From Parabacteroides sp. TM07-1AC (GTDB taxonomy: Bacteria; Bacteroidota; Bacteroidia; Bacteroidales; Tannerellaceae): DNA of 64,000 nt. The stretch spans positions 1 to 64,000 of the forward strand of contig NZ_QUKD01000006.1 in NCBI RefSeq assembly GCF_003480915.1, written 5' to 3'. How positions within the stretch are numbered: the first letter of the stretch is position 1; the number at the start of each line of letters is the position of its first letter. Positions 63,721 to 64,000 of the stretch are shown one piece after another. Under the pieces are notes generated by a model, which ran no database searches, was not told the DNA's origin, and was given only the letters and a program-made list of their open reading frames with translations. The position numbers and the translations under genes are program-made.

Positions 63721-64000
63721 ATGAAACGACTATTAATATATATGCTGACAGGTGCATCGTTAATGGGCACATCCTGTTCCGATTTTTTAGATACGATTCC
63801 CCGGGATGCTTTATCTCCAAGTACGACCTGGCAGACTGAAGAAGATGCTCAAAAGTTTTTGGTTGGTTGTTATGACGGATGGGTGGATGACAGTGCGATT
63901 CTCTATTGGGATTGTGGCTCTGATTTCGGCTATAATAATTTTATACATGAAGGTTGGAGACTTATAGGTAACGGTGGTATGTCTCCGGGAAATCAGGTGG
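63721..64000 (+). CDS. SusD-like lipoprotein, N-terminal part, PUL 5
   Basis: The first 93 codons before the right edge. Lipoprotein signal MKRLLIYMLTGASLMGTSC (Cys19), then SDFLDTIPRDALSPSTTWQ and EEDAQKFLVGCYDGWVDD, the typical SusD N-terminus. It follows susC by 34 bp. Close relative of the PUL 4 SusD. The rest of the protein and any following enzymes lie outside the window. Confidence 0.9.
   Translation, partial: MKRLLIYMLTGASLMGTSCSDFLDTIPRDALSPSTTWQTEEDAQKFLVGCYDGWVDDSAILYWDCGSDFGYNNFIHEGWRLIGNGGMSPGNQV

Overview
This is a Bacteroidales chromosome segment, most likely from a gut Bacteroides or Parabacteroides relative. The evidence is five SusC/SusD pairs, two hybrid two-component regulators (HTCS), three ECF sigma/FecR pairs, DUF4271, and repeated promoters of the Bacteroides -7 type (TAnnTTTG). 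The genus is inference. I see no insertion sequence, phage gene or CRISPR array; the only mobile-type gene is a truncated PD-(D/E)XK transposase/nuclease (Rpn family) at the left edge.

Layout. (1) 1-317: partial Rpn-type gene (-), then a 338-bp gap with palindromic dispersed repeats. (2) 656-18553: polysaccharide utilisation locus (PUL) 1. The minus-strand operon reads susC, susD, sulfatase, GH29 alpha-L-fucosidase, GH36 alpha-galactosidase/raffinose-synthase-like enzyme, sulfatase, sulfatase. A divergent HTCS gene lies at 14528-18553, and the shared promoter region carries four direct repeats. The enzyme set suggests a sulfated, fucosylated, alpha-galactosylated glycan such as a host mucin-type glycan (inference). 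(3) 18692-26668: a lipoprotein beta-propeller (DUF6528-like), then sigma/FecR/SusC/SusD (PUL 3). (4) 26808-29273: nadB and a small secreted protein. (5) 29370-42821: PUL 2, with HTCS (-) divergent from susC, susD, a GH16-fold protein, a DUF4838 protein and a lipoprotein arylsulfotransferase. (6) 42926-43024: five short palindromes at 21-22 bp spacing. (7) 43131-49902: housekeeping block of two small membrane proteins, dihydrolipoyl dehydrogenase, DUF4271, hemD, rnpA, yidD, TatD, tyrS and tRNA-Gln. (8) 49990-58380: PUL 4, sigma/FecR/SusC/SusD/GH30. (9) 58494-64000: PUL 5, sigma/FecR/SusC/SusD, cut by the right edge and paralogous to PUL 4.

How it works together. SusC/SusD pairs take up oligosaccharides at the outer membrane. 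The two HTCS-linked SusC proteins lack an N-terminal STN domain and are expected to be controlled by periplasmic sensing of sugars. The three sigma/FecR-linked SusC proteins all have an STN domain, the part that signals to FecR.

The most interesting signals are non-coding: (a) in each of the three fecR-susC gaps, a hairpin placed to end a minus-strand transcript (with a clear T-tract in two) plus a minus-strand -7 box at or near the susC start, suggesting short antisense RNAs; (b) a paired 22-bp-phased direct-repeat operator between the PUL 1 HTCS and susC; (c) the five-palindrome array after PUL 2; (d) a motif shared by two sigma-fecR gaps; (e) a tandem near-palindrome array in front of the first sulfatase.
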